Shown: positions 20,294-29,504, counted from the stretch's first letter. The stretch is DNA of 64,000 nucleotides from Pseudidiomarina salinarum (GCF_000753715.1 NZ_JPER01000002.1:1-64000), one strand, 5' to 3'. Notes: generated by a model from the sequence alone, not told the origin. A program made the numbers and translations.

Positions 20294-21268
20294 ATGTCAG
20301 ACCCGGTGAGCACCACGCTGCCAGAAACAGAGCAGGCAGATAAGGAATTTCTTGACGACGTTATTGCCGGCCTTCACCGTCAACCGAAACAACTGGCGCC
20401 AAAATATTTCTATGATGAACAGGGATCGCGCTATTTTGACCAGATTTGTCAGTTGGAAGAGTACTACCCCTATCGCACCGAACTTGAGTTGCTACCACGA
20501 GTTGCGAAAGAACTGAACGACTATTTCCACCAGCAGACCAGCGATGGCATTCATGTCATTGAGTTTGGTGCTGGCTCTTTACACAAAATCAAACCCCTGC
20601 TGGAGCATGTGGAGCAGATAGACGAATTTACCGCTATCGATATTTCCGGTGCACACCTGCAAAGCGCCTGTGCGGAGCTGAAAAACTATTTCCCGGAATT
20701 AACTATTCACGGTGTCGAAGCGGATTTCACCAGGCCCTTTCCGTTAAAAGCCGAGGGTCGCGTGCATCTTGGTTTCTTCCCGGGCTCAACTATCGGCAAC
20801 CTGGCGCCGGCTGAGGCCGTCGAATTTCTTGCCAATGCCCGCCAGACTCTGGGTGAAGGCAGCTACATGCTCCTGGGTGTGGATACCAAGAAAGATGAGC
20901 AACTGCTTCATCAGGCCTATAATGACAGTGCGGGAGTCACCGCCAAATTTAACAAAAATGTTCTGGTGCGAATCAACCGTGAGCTGGGAGCGGATTTTGA
21001 CCTGGACGGGTTCCGGCATGAGGCCTGGTATAATGACGCGAAAGGCCGGGTCGAAATGCACCTGCGCAGTGTTCGCGAGCAACGAGTGACCCTGGGTACA
21101 CAGGTGTTTGACTTTGCCAAAGACGAAACCATTCACACTGAAAATTCGTACAAATACCATCCACACGAGTTCGAAGATTTAGCAGCAAAAGCCGGCTGGC
21201 ACGCTGAAAAGTGGTGGCTGGCAGACAACCAGATGTTCTCGGTTACTTTGCTGCGTAGTGATCAATAA
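20294..21268 (+). CDS. egtD: L-histidine N(alpha)-methyltransferase EgtD
   Basis: SAM-dependent trimethylation of histidine to hercynine, the first step to ergothioneine. The 324 residues show PKYFYDEQGSRYFDQI, YYPYRTE, the SAM loop EFGAGSLHKIKPLLE and FFPGSTIGNL, all family landmarks. It follows egtB by 30 bp with a GAGG ribosome site. EgtB acting on the EgtD product makes this pair a near-complete pathway; the final C-S lyase (EgtE) is not in the window and is often a nonspecific PLP enzyme. Confidence 0.96.
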   Translation: MSDPVSTTLPETEQADKEFLDDVIAGLHRQPKQLAPKYFYDEQGSRYFDQICQLEEYYPYRTELELLPRVAKELNDYFHQQTSDGIHVIEFGAGSLHKIKPLLEHVEQIDEFTAIDISGAHLQSACAELKNYFPELTIHGVEADFTRPFPLKAEGRVHLGFFPGSTIGNLAPAEAVEFLANARQTLGEGSYMLLGVDTKKDEQLLHQAYNDSAGVTAKFNKNVLVRINRELGADFDLDGFRHEAWYNDAKGRVEMHLRSVREQRVTLGTQVFDFAKDETIHTENSYKYHPHEFEDLAAKAGWHAEKWWLADNQMFSVTLLRSDQ

Positions 21269-21288
21269 TAGCGCGCCCGCGCTGCTGT

Positions 21289-22539
21289 TCAGAGCAATAG
21301 CAGTGCGGCGATACCCGCGGCAATAGTCGATAGCAGCACAGCCATTACCCGCCATGCCATGGCCCGATCGCCAATGAATACCACTAGCAGCCCCTTCACC
21401 AGCGTATTCACGCTGGCGGCAATAATAATGCCGTTGGTGGCCACGCTATAGGCCAGATCCTGATTGCTCATACGGGAAATCGACAAGGTAATGGCATCCA
21501 CATCGCTGATTCCGGACAGCGCGGCCACTGTGTAGAGGCCCTCTTCGGCGAACCATTGCTGACCAAGCTCGGCAAGGGCCATAACCACCACCAGGAAGGC
21601 CGCAAATTTCAGCGCCGGCATGATTTCAAAAGGGTTCTGAACCTTTACCGGTTCCATTTCCTTGCCGCGATCGCTACTCAGAAACAGCCACAAGGCACCA
21701 CCGTAAGTAACTACCATCATAATCATCAACGGCCATACCACATCCATGACCAGGCCAGGGTTAATAACCAGCACCTCGACCAGGATGCGCGGAAACATAG
21801 TTCCGGAGGCCAGAATAACGCCTACCGCCAGCACCGCGTTGGCGCTGCCGCGACTGTCCCGGCTCATTTTAGACAAACTCAGTGTTACTGCCGTAGATGA
21901 AGCCAGGCCGCCGAACAGGCCTGTTATGGTGACGCCACGGCTGGTACCGGCAATTTTGACCGCAAAATAGCCAACAAAGGAGATACCGGCGATAAGGACC
22001 ACCATCAGCCAGATTTCGTACGGGTTGAAGATATCCAGTGGGCCATAAGTCTGATTCGGCAACACCGGCAGCAACACCACGGAAATCAGCAGCATCTTAA
22101 AGATGGCATGGAGTTCTTTCTGCTCAAGTTTCTCTACCCAGTCGTGCAGGACAGGCTTGAGCCCCAGCAAGGTTGCCGTTACCACAGCAACGGCGGCGGC
22201 GATGGCCAGAAAACCCAGGGCAGCAACAGCACCCAGCGCAAAAGTTAACAACGCAGCAACGGAGGTGGTACTGCCGTAGTCCTCGGTTTTACGCGCTTCA
22301 AGCAGATGCGCAGCCACCACCAGCATGCTGAAACCGAGAAAGGTTGCCGCCAGAATCAGATGACTTCCGAGTTTATCTGACAACAATCCGCTGAGGGCGC
22401 CTAGTAAGCTGATAATCCCGAACGTGCGCAGTCCGGCAAAACGCTGCCCTTCTTTTCGTCCACGCTGGTGCCAGCCGCGCTCAATGCCAATCAGCAGCCC
22501 CAATGCCAGGGCCACTGCGAGCCGTTCAAACAGTTCCAC
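21289..22539 (-). CDS. MgtC/SapB family membrane protein with DUF4010 (GTG start)
   Basis: A 416-residue inner-membrane protein with about 12 spans. The N-terminal MgtC-like part has the family core LALGLLIGIERGWHQRG and FAGLRTFGIISLLGALSG; the larger C-terminal DUF4010 region follows (GLFGGLASSTAVTLSLSKMSRD). MgtC proteins are linked to magnesium stress and ATP synthase control in pathogens; the role of this large type is not known. GTG at 22539 is the start, with AAGGAG at ideal spacing. It follows the macrodomain gene by 19 bp, probably one operon. Confidence 0.85.
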   Translation of the reverse strand: MELFERLAVALALGLLIGIERGWHQRGRKEGQRFAGLRTFGIISLLGALSGLLSDKLGSHLILAATFLGFSMLVVAAHLLEARKTEDYGSTTSVAALLTFALGAVAALGFLAIAAAVAVVTATLLGLKPVLHDWVEKLEQKELHAIFKMLLISVVLLPVLPNQTYGPLDIFNPYEIWLMVVLIAGISFVGYFAVKIAGTSRGVTITGLFGGLASSTAVTLSLSKMSRDSRGSANAVLAVGVILASGTMFPRILVEVLVINPGLVMDVVWPLMIMMVVTYGGALWLFLSSDRGKEMEPVKVQNPFEIMPALKFAAFLVVVMALAELGQQWFAEEGLYTVAALSGISDVDAITLSISRMSNQDLAYSVATNGIIIAASVNTLVKGLLVVFIGDRAMAWRVMAVLLSTIAAGIAALLLL

Positions 22540-22558
22540 CGCAACTCCTTATTATTGA

Positions 22559-23095
22559 CTAAAGCGACAGCTCTTTGCGGATATCGTCATAAATGCGCTG
22601 ATCACTTTCGGTATGCAGCACAAAACGTATAAGCACCACATTATCGAGTTCGGATCGGGTGCGCTTAATGGTATGCATGGCCACCCGCGCGGCGGCTTCA
22701 ACCGGATAGCCAAAGGTGCCGGTAGAAATTGACGGAAAAGCAATTTTGCCGATACCTTTTTCATCAGCCAGTTTCAGCGCTTCGCGATAGCACGAAGCTA
22801 ATAAGCTATCCGACGGCTCATCGTCATCGTATACCGGCCCAAGGCAGTGTATAACATAATCATTAGGTAAATCATAAGCTTCTGTTATCACTGCATCGCC
22901 AGGCTCTATTGGCGCATGACGCTGACTTTCTTGCTCAAGCCCGGGCCCGGCTGCGGCATGAAGCGCGCCCGCCACGCCACCGCCAGAGCGCAACTGTGCA
23001 TTGGCCGAATTGACCACCGCATCCATATCGGGTTGATCAGCAATGTCTCCCCGCACGCACTCAACCTTCACATTTGATAGCTCTTGTTGCAGCAT
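22559..23095 (-). CDS. Macrodomain protein, probable O-acetyl-ADP-ribose deacetylase
   Basis: A 178-residue stand-alone macrodomain. Seen: RGDIADQPDMDAVVNSANAQ (Asp and Asn that bind ADP-ribose), GGGVAGALHAAAG, a phosphate loop FPSISTGTFGYPVE, and the terminal strand. It is close to YmdB/MacroD types that hydrolyse O-acetyl-ADP-ribose and mono-ADP-ribosyl esters. It precedes the DUF4010 gene in the same operon. No ADP-ribosyltransferase toxin is adjacent, so a housekeeping role is more likely than an antitoxin one. Confidence 0.88.
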   Translation of the reverse strand: MLQQELSNVKVECVRGDIADQPDMDAVVNSANAQLRSGGGVAGALHAAAGPGLEQESQRHAPIEPGDAVITEAYDLPNDYVIHCLGPVYDDDEPSDSLLASCYREALKLADEKGIGKIAFPSISTGTFGYPVEAAARVAMHTIKRTRSELDNVVLIRFVLHTESDQRIYDDIRKELSL

Positions 23096-23263
23096 CAGCG
23101 TTGCCCTCCTCTGCGCTTTTTCGGTGATCTGATAGATTAAATCATAGTATAAGACAGGTAGTTATGCCGAAACCAGCGGCCAGTTAAAGTTGCTTTTTCT
23201 GGGGTTGGCTGCCAGTTTTAGTTATATCAGCTTCTTTTTTTTCAGGTGAAGGACCATAAGGGT

Positions 23264-23851
23264 ATGAGACAACAGCGGATTCCTCTCTGGGTAAAAATCG
23301 CCTATACCCTGATGGTTTTAGTCATTCTCCCGGTGTACTGGCATACCCTTGGGGTGACCAACTTTTTGTGGTTCTCGGATATCGCATTAATTCTGATGGT
23401 ACCGGCGCTATGGTGGGAGAACCGCCTGCTTGCCAGTACTATGGCGGTGGCCGTATTGCTGATCGAGTTACACTGGGTAGCTGACTTTGTTTCCGGGGCG
23501 AATCTGACGCAGGTGGCACTCTACATGTTTACCGATAAAGAGCCTTGGTACATCAAATTGCTGTCAGGCACCTTTCATCTGGCGTTGCCGCCGGTACTTA
23601 TTCTGATGCTGGTAAAATACGGTTATGACAAACGCGCCTACCCGCTACAGATAGCAATCGCAGTGGTGGTCATCCCCTTCACTTATCTGGTGACTGAACC
23701 GGAAAATAATATCAACTGGGTGTACGGCATTGCTGAGCAGCGTACTGATTTGCCGGCGCTGCTCTATCTAAGCCTGTTACTGGCCGGGTTTATTCTGGTG
23801 GTCTATACGCCTTCGCATTTTATTTTCAAGCGGCTGTTCCCGCCGCGCTAG
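23264..23851 (+). CDS. Uncharacterised six-span membrane protein
   Basis: I do not recognise this family. It has 195 residues from the ATG at 23264 (GAAGGA 10 bases upstream); a GTG 6 codons earlier is possible but lacks a ribosome site. About six hydrophobic segments follow, with Trp-rich loops (LWFSDIALILMVPALWWENR and INWVYGIAEQR). The fold resembles short DUF membrane proteins of gammaproteobacteria. It stands alone: the macrodomain gene diverges 168 bp away and the UDG gene converges directly. Confidence 0.7.
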   Translation: MRQQRIPLWVKIAYTLMVLVILPVYWHTLGVTNFLWFSDIALILMVPALWWENRLLASTMAVAVLLIELHWVADFVSGANLTQVALYMFTDKEPWYIKLLSGTFHLALPPVLILMLVKYGYDKRAYPLQIAIAVVVIPFTYLVTEPENNINWVYGIAEQRTDLPALLYLSLLLAGFILVVYTPSHFIFKRLFPPR

Positions 23852-24433
23852 CTACTGCTGCTTCAGCAGTTCACCCACGCGTTCACGCAACCTGGGGATC
23901 AGTTCCGCCTCAAACCAGGGGTTGCGGCGCAGCCACATATTATTGCGGGGCGAGGGATGGGGTAGCGGAACCACCTCCGGCCATAATGCCTCCCAGTCTT
24001 TCACATGTTCAGTTACTGTCTTGCGTTTATCCAGATGCCAGTCATGCGCATATTTGCCAATCACCAGTGTCAGCTCCAGGTTGGGTAGCTCTGCCAGTAA
24101 AGGTTTACGCCAGGCTGGCGCGCATTCAGGCCGCGGCGGCATATCCCCCGCCTTACCAGTGCCCGGATAACAGAAACCCATGGGGATAATTGCCATCTGC
24201 TGAGGATCGTAAAAGGTCGCCGGCGTGACCCCCAGCCAGTCACGCAGGCGCTCGCCGGACGCATCATCAAAAGGCCGGCCTGAGGCGTGCACTTTGCGCC
24301 CGGGGGCCTGAGCAGCAATTAAGATCCGCGCATCGGGATGCATCTGCACCACGGGCCGGGGCCCCAGGGGCAACTCTGCCTGACAGATTGTGCAGGCGCG
24401 TACTTGCTCTAGTAAGCGTTCCCAGGACTCCAC
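23852..24433 (-). CDS. Uracil-DNA glycosylase-like protein (GTG start)
   Basis: A 193-residue member of the UDG-fold family. Landmarks: RACTICQAELPLGPRPVVQ near the start, LIAAQAPGRKVHASGRPFDDASG, the PMGFCYPGTGKAGDMPPRPECAP block, LVIGKYA, and HPSPRNNMWLRRNPWF, the position of the HPSP catalytic/substrate motif. Four Cys are available for a possible iron-sulfur cluster (two in CTIC, one in GFC, one in PEC). Probable role: uracil or related base excision, unproven. GTG at 24433 is chosen because GGAGG lies 4 bases before it; an upstream ATG lacks a ribosome site. Confidence 0.82.
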   Translation of the reverse strand: MESWERLLEQVRACTICQAELPLGPRPVVQMHPDARILIAAQAPGRKVHASGRPFDDASGERLRDWLGVTPATFYDPQQMAIIPMGFCYPGTGKAGDMPPRPECAPAWRKPLLAELPNLELTLVIGKYAHDWHLDKRKTVTEHVKDWEALWPEVVPLPHPSPRNNMWLRRNPWFEAELIPRLRERVGELLKQQ

Positions 24434-24588
24434 ATAGCCTCCATTTGAATCTGTAATACCTACCACTAAGCCTAACCAAAGTCGCTCAGATCGCAACTAA
24501 CGCCAGTCATCTGGTCACTGAATTGCCATCAGGATCGAGACATTTTATACTGACTTTTTGCTGAGCCGAGCCGGACTGCCAGGATTCA

Positions 24589-25284
24589 ATGCCAAAATCA
24601 CTAAAAACGATCGCTGTGGTGCTACTGATTCTGATTGGCTGTGCCATCTTCTGGCAGTGGTTGTCCGCGCAGGGGACCCTGACTCCTGAGCGGGTCGCGC
24701 AGATCATCGAGACCACCATGGAATGGCGTCGTGCCTGGTGGATGTTGCCCGCCGTCATTGTCACTTATGTTATTGCGCTACTGCTGGTGTTTCCGCTTAC
24801 GGTACTGGTGGTGGCCACCGGACTGCTGCTGGGCCCGGTATGGGGGTTCTTCTACGCTGTGGCCGGAAGCCTGGCTTCAGCCGCGGTCTCCTATTGGATC
24901 GGCCACTGGCTGGGACGTGAAGCCTTGCTGAATTACGGCGGTGCGCGGCTGAATAAGATTGCCCGTCATCTCGCTGAGCGGGGTGTGCGCACCATGTTTG
25001 TCATCAGCCTGTTGCCGCTGGCGCCTTTTACCCTCACGAATATGCTGGCCGGCGCTTTCCACCTGCGCTTCCGCCATTACTTCCTGGGCTCTGTACTGGG
25101 CCTGGTGCCGGGCTTGGCAGTGGTTACCTTAATGGGCAGCCAACTCGGCGCACTGGTTACCGCAGCCGATCGCGACGACATTCTCTGGTCGTTGGCAGGA
25201 TTGGCCGCCGGTATCGGAGCGCTGCTGCTGTTAAGGCACCTGGCTAATATCCGCCAGCGCCAAAACGATCCTGAGGTCGATTAA
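24589..25284 (+). CDS. TVP38/TMEM64 (VTT domain) membrane protein
   Basis: A 231-residue protein with about six membrane segments and the VTT/DedA-like core: GPVWGFFYAVAGSLASAAVSYWIGHWLG followed by RTMFVISLLPLAPFTLTNMLAGAFHLRFRHY. Family members take part in lipid scrambling or transport across the membrane; the substrate here is not known. The ATG follows CAGGA by 6 bases. It converges with the glycosyltransferase gene, sharing 4 bp at the 3' ends. Confidence 0.87.
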   Translation: MPKSLKTIAVVLLILIGCAIFWQWLSAQGTLTPERVAQIIETTMEWRRAWWMLPAVIVTYVIALLLVFPLTVLVVATGLLLGPVWGFFYAVAGSLASAAVSYWIGHWLGREALLNYGGARLNKIARHLAERGVRTMFVISLLPLAPFTLTNMLAGAFHLRFRHYFLGSVLGLVPGLAVVTLMGSQLGALVTAADRDDILWSLAGLAAGIGALLLLRHLANIRQRQNDPEVD

Positions 25285-27497
25285 TCCTGCGCAGCTTCTG
25301 CCAGCAGATAGGCGTAAAATTCATGGATCTCGCGCGCGAACTCCGCGACATCGTAATCTGCGGCAAAGCTGCGGGCTTCACCGCTCATACGTGCTCGCAG
25401 GCCATCATCTTCCAGTAATTCACGTACCGCGGTACTCCATTCGCGGCGCCGGCATGGCGTTTTGTAACCGTTCACCTGATGCTTGATCACATCATCAATG
25501 CCGCTGGAACGCACCGCTACCACCGGCAGACCGGCTGACATTGCTTCGAGAATAACCATACCCTGGGTTTCAGATTTCGAAGCAAACACAAAAATATCAC
25601 CTAACTGGTAGTAAACGGCGATCTCCTCCGGCGGCACCGGGCCTACCAACACCACTTCGTTATGTAAATCGAGCTGGCGGATCTTGCGTTTTAAACGTTC
25701 CCGCTCGGGCCCATCGCCAATCAGTAACAGCTTGAACGGCCGCAGCGATTTCGCCTTCACCCGTACCAGCGCCTCGAGCATAAAATCGATATTCTTTTCA
25801 CTGCCCAGGCGCGATACGCTGATCAGCACCTGTTCATCCTGCAGCTGATATTTTTCCTTTAACTCAGCTAAGCGCTGGTTATCCAGTTGCTGAAAGCGCT
25901 GAAACTCGATCCCGGTCGGACACACCAGTATCGGCGTTTTCACACCGATGATTCGCAGATATTCTTCCGCCGAATAGGTCGGCACCACCACGCCATTACA
26001 CTTGTTCGCGAAACGTTTCACCAGATAGTGTGAAATCAGGTTGCGGAAAATAAGGCCGGGCAAGGGCACGTAATGGGCGTAATGTTCCAGCCTGGTGTGA
26101 TAGGTATATACCACTGGGATCCGCCGCCGCCGACCCAGCCAGAGTCCCAGCGAGCCAATCCAGAACGGATGATGAACATGAATAACATCCGGCTTAAATT
26201 CCTTCAGGCGCCGTCCAAACCGGGGTAAGAAGATATTCGCCAGCGGGAAGTTTCCGTGGTTGCCAAAAGTGTAAAGGCGAGGCAGACGGACAATACCTGG
26301 TTCATCTTCGGATCCATTCGTCTCACTTTGCGGATAGTGCGGAACAAAAGTTAATACCTTATCGCCAAGATGCTGCAAGCCACGCCGCAGGCGCTCAACC
26401 GATACCGAAACGCCGGATACAAACGGAAAGTAATTATTGGTAAACATCCCTACTTTGAGTGAGCGGTTCATAAATGGCGCCGGGTCAATATCAAAGTCGC
26501 GGTAGTAGTCTTTATCTTCAATCAGCAACCGGTGCAGCTTCATCGCAACAACCACCAGCAAACTGACAATTAACAGGAAGCGCAGAAAGCTCACATAAAA
26601 GAAGGAATAAATAGTGGACCAGATGCTTTCGAGGGTTTTCAGCCAGCCTTCCGCTGCCGGGTCAACGCGCTGCGGCTCAATCATTACCCCCTTATCGGTC
26701 ACGGTCACTTCCAGGTAATGATGAAAGCTGTTCTCGCTGTCAACGATAAGGCCCCCGGCACCGCCAGTGGTCACGTAGTCAACGCCGTTAATCGCTTGCC
26801 GGGCAAAAAGTGTCAGGTTCGCTGAAAACACCACATCCACGCCCTGACGGGTAAAGAGTTCCCGCAGCCGCTGACGGGCTTGCGCATCAGCAAAATAATT
26901 TTTTTCTTCAAACAAGGGCGTATCGGCCAGCGGCTCGTGAACAGGTAGTCCGATAAAAACCAGTTTATGGCGGGCGGTTGAGGCGTTCAGTTCGCGCTCC
27001 AGCCAGCTCATCTGCCACGACAGCGAGGTCTTTCCCGTGCCATCCAGAAACAAAAAGTGGCTGTTACCGGCCACAAATGAAAAGAAATGCGGCCCGAAAT
27101 ACTGATAAAACCGGAAATCACCGAAGTCACTGCCCTCCTGCTCGCCAAAAGTAAGCAGGTAAGGCATTTTCAGATGCTCAAAAACTTCATAGATCGCCCG
27201 GTAGTTTTCTTCATCCCCCGAACTCACTGCGTTGCCTGCTGATACCAGGAAGGCAAAATCACCGCTGTGCAGCTGCGGGATCATTTCATCCTGAAACACC
27301 TGCACCGAATTTTTAATATTACCGACGACAGCAAATTTATACTCGCTTTGGCCGGCAAGATTTGCGGTAATGTTTTCGACCTGCTCGGTGTGCAGGTCGG
27401 AAAAATCGGCTTCAGACAGATGCAGATAGCCCTGATGGGTAATCAGCGCGGCGATCAGCAGCAGGTTAACGTAATAAAACGTGCGTAAGCGGTTCAT
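25281..27497 (-). CDS. Degenerate metallophosphoesterase fused to GT4 glycosyltransferase
   Basis: A 738-residue membrane-anchored fusion. A signal-anchor (about 8-22) precedes a calcineurin-like region (about 50-285) whose metal sites are lost: the GDxH position reads GNIK (59-62), GDxxD reads GNAV (88-91), GNHE/D reads GEQE (118-121) and the late GHxH position is SANL (225-228). A second membrane span (about 298-320) leads to a GT4 domain from about 348: NNYFPFVSGVSVSVERLRRG, nucleotide-sugar site with VSRLGSEKNIDFMLEAL, and the EX7E motif in SETQGMVILEAMSAG. GT4 relatives of this type transfer glucose to diacylglycerol or similar lipids. The first domain would lie outside the membrane and the second inside if the first helix stays as an anchor (inference). 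It overlaps the flavodoxin gene by ATGA. Confidence 0.85.
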   Translation of the reverse strand: MNRLRTFYYVNLLLIAALITHQGYLHLSEADFSDLHTEQVENITANLAGQSEYKFAVVGNIKNSVQVFQDEMIPQLHSGDFAFLVSAGNAVSSGDEENYRAIYEVFEHLKMPYLLTFGEQEGSDFGDFRFYQYFGPHFFSFVAGNSHFLFLDGTGKTSLSWQMSWLERELNASTARHKLVFIGLPVHEPLADTPLFEEKNYFADAQARQRLRELFTRQGVDVVFSANLTLFARQAINGVDYVTTGGAGGLIVDSENSFHHYLEVTVTDKGVMIEPQRVDPAAEGWLKTLESIWSTIYSFFYVSFLRFLLIVSLLVVVAMKLHRLLIEDKDYYRDFDIDPAPFMNRSLKVGMFTNNYFPFVSGVSVSVERLRRGLQHLGDKVLTFVPHYPQSETNGSEDEPGIVRLPRLYTFGNHGNFPLANIFLPRFGRRLKEFKPDVIHVHHPFWIGSLGLWLGRRRRIPVVYTYHTRLEHYAHYVPLPGLIFRNLISHYLVKRFANKCNGVVVPTYSAEEYLRIIGVKTPILVCPTGIEFQRFQQLDNQRLAELKEKYQLQDEQVLISVSRLGSEKNIDFMLEALVRVKAKSLRPFKLLLIGDGPERERLKRKIRQLDLHNEVVLVGPVPPEEIAVYYQLGDIFVFASKSETQGMVILEAMSAGLPVVAVRSSGIDDVIKHQVNGYKTPCRRREWSTAVRELLEDDGLRARMSGEARSFAADYDVAEFAREIHEFYAYLLAEAAQD

Positions 27498-28240
27498 CTA
27501 TAATCCGGGTTCGGGTGATCGAAGCGGCAGCCATCATCCCATTTTGTTCGCTGATTACCATGGGCGGGAATGCCACCGGCATCCCGCAGCAACCTTGCCA
27601 TGTGCATAAGATTCCAGGCCATAAAGGTGGCGTTGCGCTGGGTGAAATCGTTTTCCTGCCCGCCGGAATCCTCATCGGCATAGGATAAGCCAGGCCCCGC
27701 TTCGCCAATCCAGCCCGCGTCGGCCTGGGGCGGAATGGTATAGCCGAGGTGTTGCAAGGCGTAACATATAGTCATCGCGCAGTGCTTGATACCATCTTCA
27801 TTGCCGGTAATGATGCAACCACCGGTGCGGCCATAATAGATCGACTGGTCCTGCTGATTCAGCTTGCCAGATTCGGCATACAAGCGCTCAATCAAACGCC
27901 TGCAGACGGAGCTTTCCTCGCCCAACCAGATCGGGGTACCAATCACCAGAATATCCGCAGCCATGACTTTCTTACATAAATCGGGCCAGTCGTCGCGGTC
28001 GAAACCGTGCCCGGTCATGTCCGGATAAACACCGGGCGGCAGCACATAATCTACCGGCCGGAGTAGTTCAGTTTTTACACCGTTGGCTTCCATGATTGCT
28101 TTAGGCACTTCAATCAGGTGCTCGGTATGTGACAGGGTGCCCGTCGGTTTCAGGGTACAGTTCAGAAACAGGGCCGACAGTCCGGAAAAATCATAGTTGT
28201 GACTATTACAAAGCTCCTGCTGTGTCTTACTTAAAGACAT
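27494..28240 (-). CDS. Flavodoxin-like / NADPH-dependent FMN reductase family protein
   Basis: A 248-residue FMN-binding fold. The N-terminal strand FLNCTLKPTGTLSHTEHLIE holds the phosphate-binding loop, ILVIGTPIWLGEESSVCRRLIERLY the second loop, and GGCIITGNEDGIKHCAMTICYAL the third. Likely a quinone or flavin reductase in the cytoplasm. The gene is upstream of, and overlaps by ATGA, the glycosyltransferase fusion; it follows the lipase by 12 bp. Good ribosome site GGGAGAG. Confidence 0.82.
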   Translation of the reverse strand: MSLSKTQQELCNSHNYDFSGLSALFLNCTLKPTGTLSHTEHLIEVPKAIMEANGVKTELLRPVDYVLPPGVYPDMTGHGFDRDDWPDLCKKVMAADILVIGTPIWLGEESSVCRRLIERLYAESGKLNQQDQSIYYGRTGGCIITGNEDGIKHCAMTICYALQHLGYTIPPQADAGWIGEAGPGLSYADEDSGGQENDFTQRNATFMAWNLMHMARLLRDAGGIPAHGNQRTKWDDGCRFDHPNPDYR

Positions 28241-28252
28241 ACCCTGCTCTCC

Positions 28253-28993
28253 CTAACGTGCGTCATCATGTGTGTCATCAAACTGGCCGTGCTGCAGAAA
28301 ATGCAGCGCCTGATAAATGGTTTCGTCATCAAACATCATCAGCGCATGGGTGGCGCTGACCTTAATATAGTCATCCATCCCTTCAAGCGGAGTTTGATCA
28401 ACGCCCACTACGCCATCATCGTTGCCTGGTATCAACCACGAAAACAGCGGGTTAATCGAGGTGGTTCCGGCGATAATACCAACCTCCAGTTCAGTTGGCC
28501 CAAGCTGATTGGGTAACGAGTCAGCACTAGTTCCTAGTTGCGCCCCCGCGGGGCCACCGAGCCATTTAAATAGCGCCGAACCTTTTAGCTTATCCACCAC
28601 GGGGGTGCCCTGGTTGGGGGGCGCCAGCATTACCACCCGCCCGAACGAAAAAGGCGGATCCATGGCTTCGAGCTGACGTACCAGAATGCCGCCAACTGAG
28701 TGCGTAATAAAGTCGACCTTGGTTTCAGTGATGCCAATACAAGCGGTTATAGCTGGCAGCACATGTTCGCTGGCAAGCGCTTCAACAGGATATTCGCGGG
28801 CCGGATAGTCAATATTGCAGACCTGATAACCGGCATTTTCAGCGGCTTCGGCCAGGTTCTCCATCGCCGCGGCGGACCGCACTAAACCATGCAGCAATAC
28901 CAGATGTTGCGCCTGCGCGCCCATCGCCGGCGTCGCGACGAGCGGGCCGAGCATCAGAGTAACTGTAAAAACAATCAGATAGCGTTTTTTCAT
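28253..28993 (-). CDS. Secreted lipase / alpha-beta hydrolase
   Basis: A 246-residue hydrolase with an N-terminal signal peptide (about 1-26, ending ATPAMGAQA). The lid-side VLLHGLVRSAAAMENLAEAAENAG, nucleophile THSVGG (Ser), GNDDGVVGVDQT (likely Asp) and VSATHALMMFDDETI (likely His) complete a triad. It is close to bacterial triacylglycerol lipases without a long lid. Expected location: periplasm or secreted. It is first in the run lipase-flavodoxin-glycosyltransferase. Confidence 0.85.
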   Translation of the reverse strand: MKKRYLIVFTVTLMLGPLVATPAMGAQAQHLVLLHGLVRSAAAMENLAEAAENAGYQVCNIDYPAREYPVEALASEHVLPAITACIGITETKVDFITHSVGGILVRQLEAMDPPFSFGRVVMLAPPNQGTPVVDKLKGSALFKWLGGPAGAQLGTSADSLPNQLGPTELEVGIIAGTTSINPLFSWLIPGNDDGVVGVDQTPLEGMDDYIKVSATHALMMFDDETIYQALHFLQHGQFDDTHDDAR

Positions 28994-29021
28994 CTGCGTT
29001 TAGTTTAGTCCATCCAACCGG

Positions 29022-29504
29022 TCAGAACCAAGCACTTCGCTTTTTCAGCCATAACCAGCTTAATTGCATCAGCAGCAGGGTCCATAAATTGGCTACCACA
29101 TCATCAAGCACAACCCCGGCACCACCGCTTATCCGCTCTGCTGAAGCTGCCGGCGGCAGTTTCAGCCAGTCTAATGTTCTGCTCAGCACAAAAGCACTTA
29201 CCAGCAAACCGGGGTGACGCCGGATCGGCAGCGCCAGCACCGCGACGGGGAAGGTCAGCAGTTCGTCCGCCACAATCCGCGAATCATCGCCCTTGTATTT
29301 GCGCACGCCGACCTCACAAACTAACAGCGCAAAAACCACCAGTGCCACCGTGGCGACGAGTTGCATCCGCCGCCGCAGCGGTGTTAATGCCAGCGCAATA
29401 AATACCCCGCCGAGGGCGGCGATACTGCCGGATAACAGAGCGATGTCGCCGATCCCAAGCCCGATAGCCAGGGCTGCCAGCACCGGTTCAATAAAATTCA
29501 CCAT
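29022..29504 (-). CDS. Phosphatidylglycerophosphatase A-like protein
   Basis: A 160-residue membrane protein with four probable spans. It carries both PgpA landmarks: DDSRIVADELLTFPVAV (acidic site) and GGAGVVLDDVVANL near the C-terminus; the middle RxFDxxKPxP motif of true PgpA appears only as SRTLDWLKLPP, and is thus degraded. It may dephosphorylate phosphatidylglycerophosphate or a related lipid phosphate. AAGGA is 9 bases before the ATG. The main pgpA gene of this organism may be elsewhere. Confidence 0.75.
   Translation of the reverse strand: MVNFIEPVLAALAIGLGIGDIALLSGSIAALGGVFIALALTPLRRRMQLVATVALVVFALLVCEVGVRKYKGDDSRIVADELLTFPVAVLALPIRRHPGLLVSAFVLSRTLDWLKLPPAASAERISGGAGVVLDDVVANLWTLLLMQLSWLWLKKRSAWF

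Noticed and set aside
29022-29504. Firm assignment as the main pgpA
   Set aside because: The middle motif RxFDxxKPxP is degraded, so only a PgpA-like label is given.
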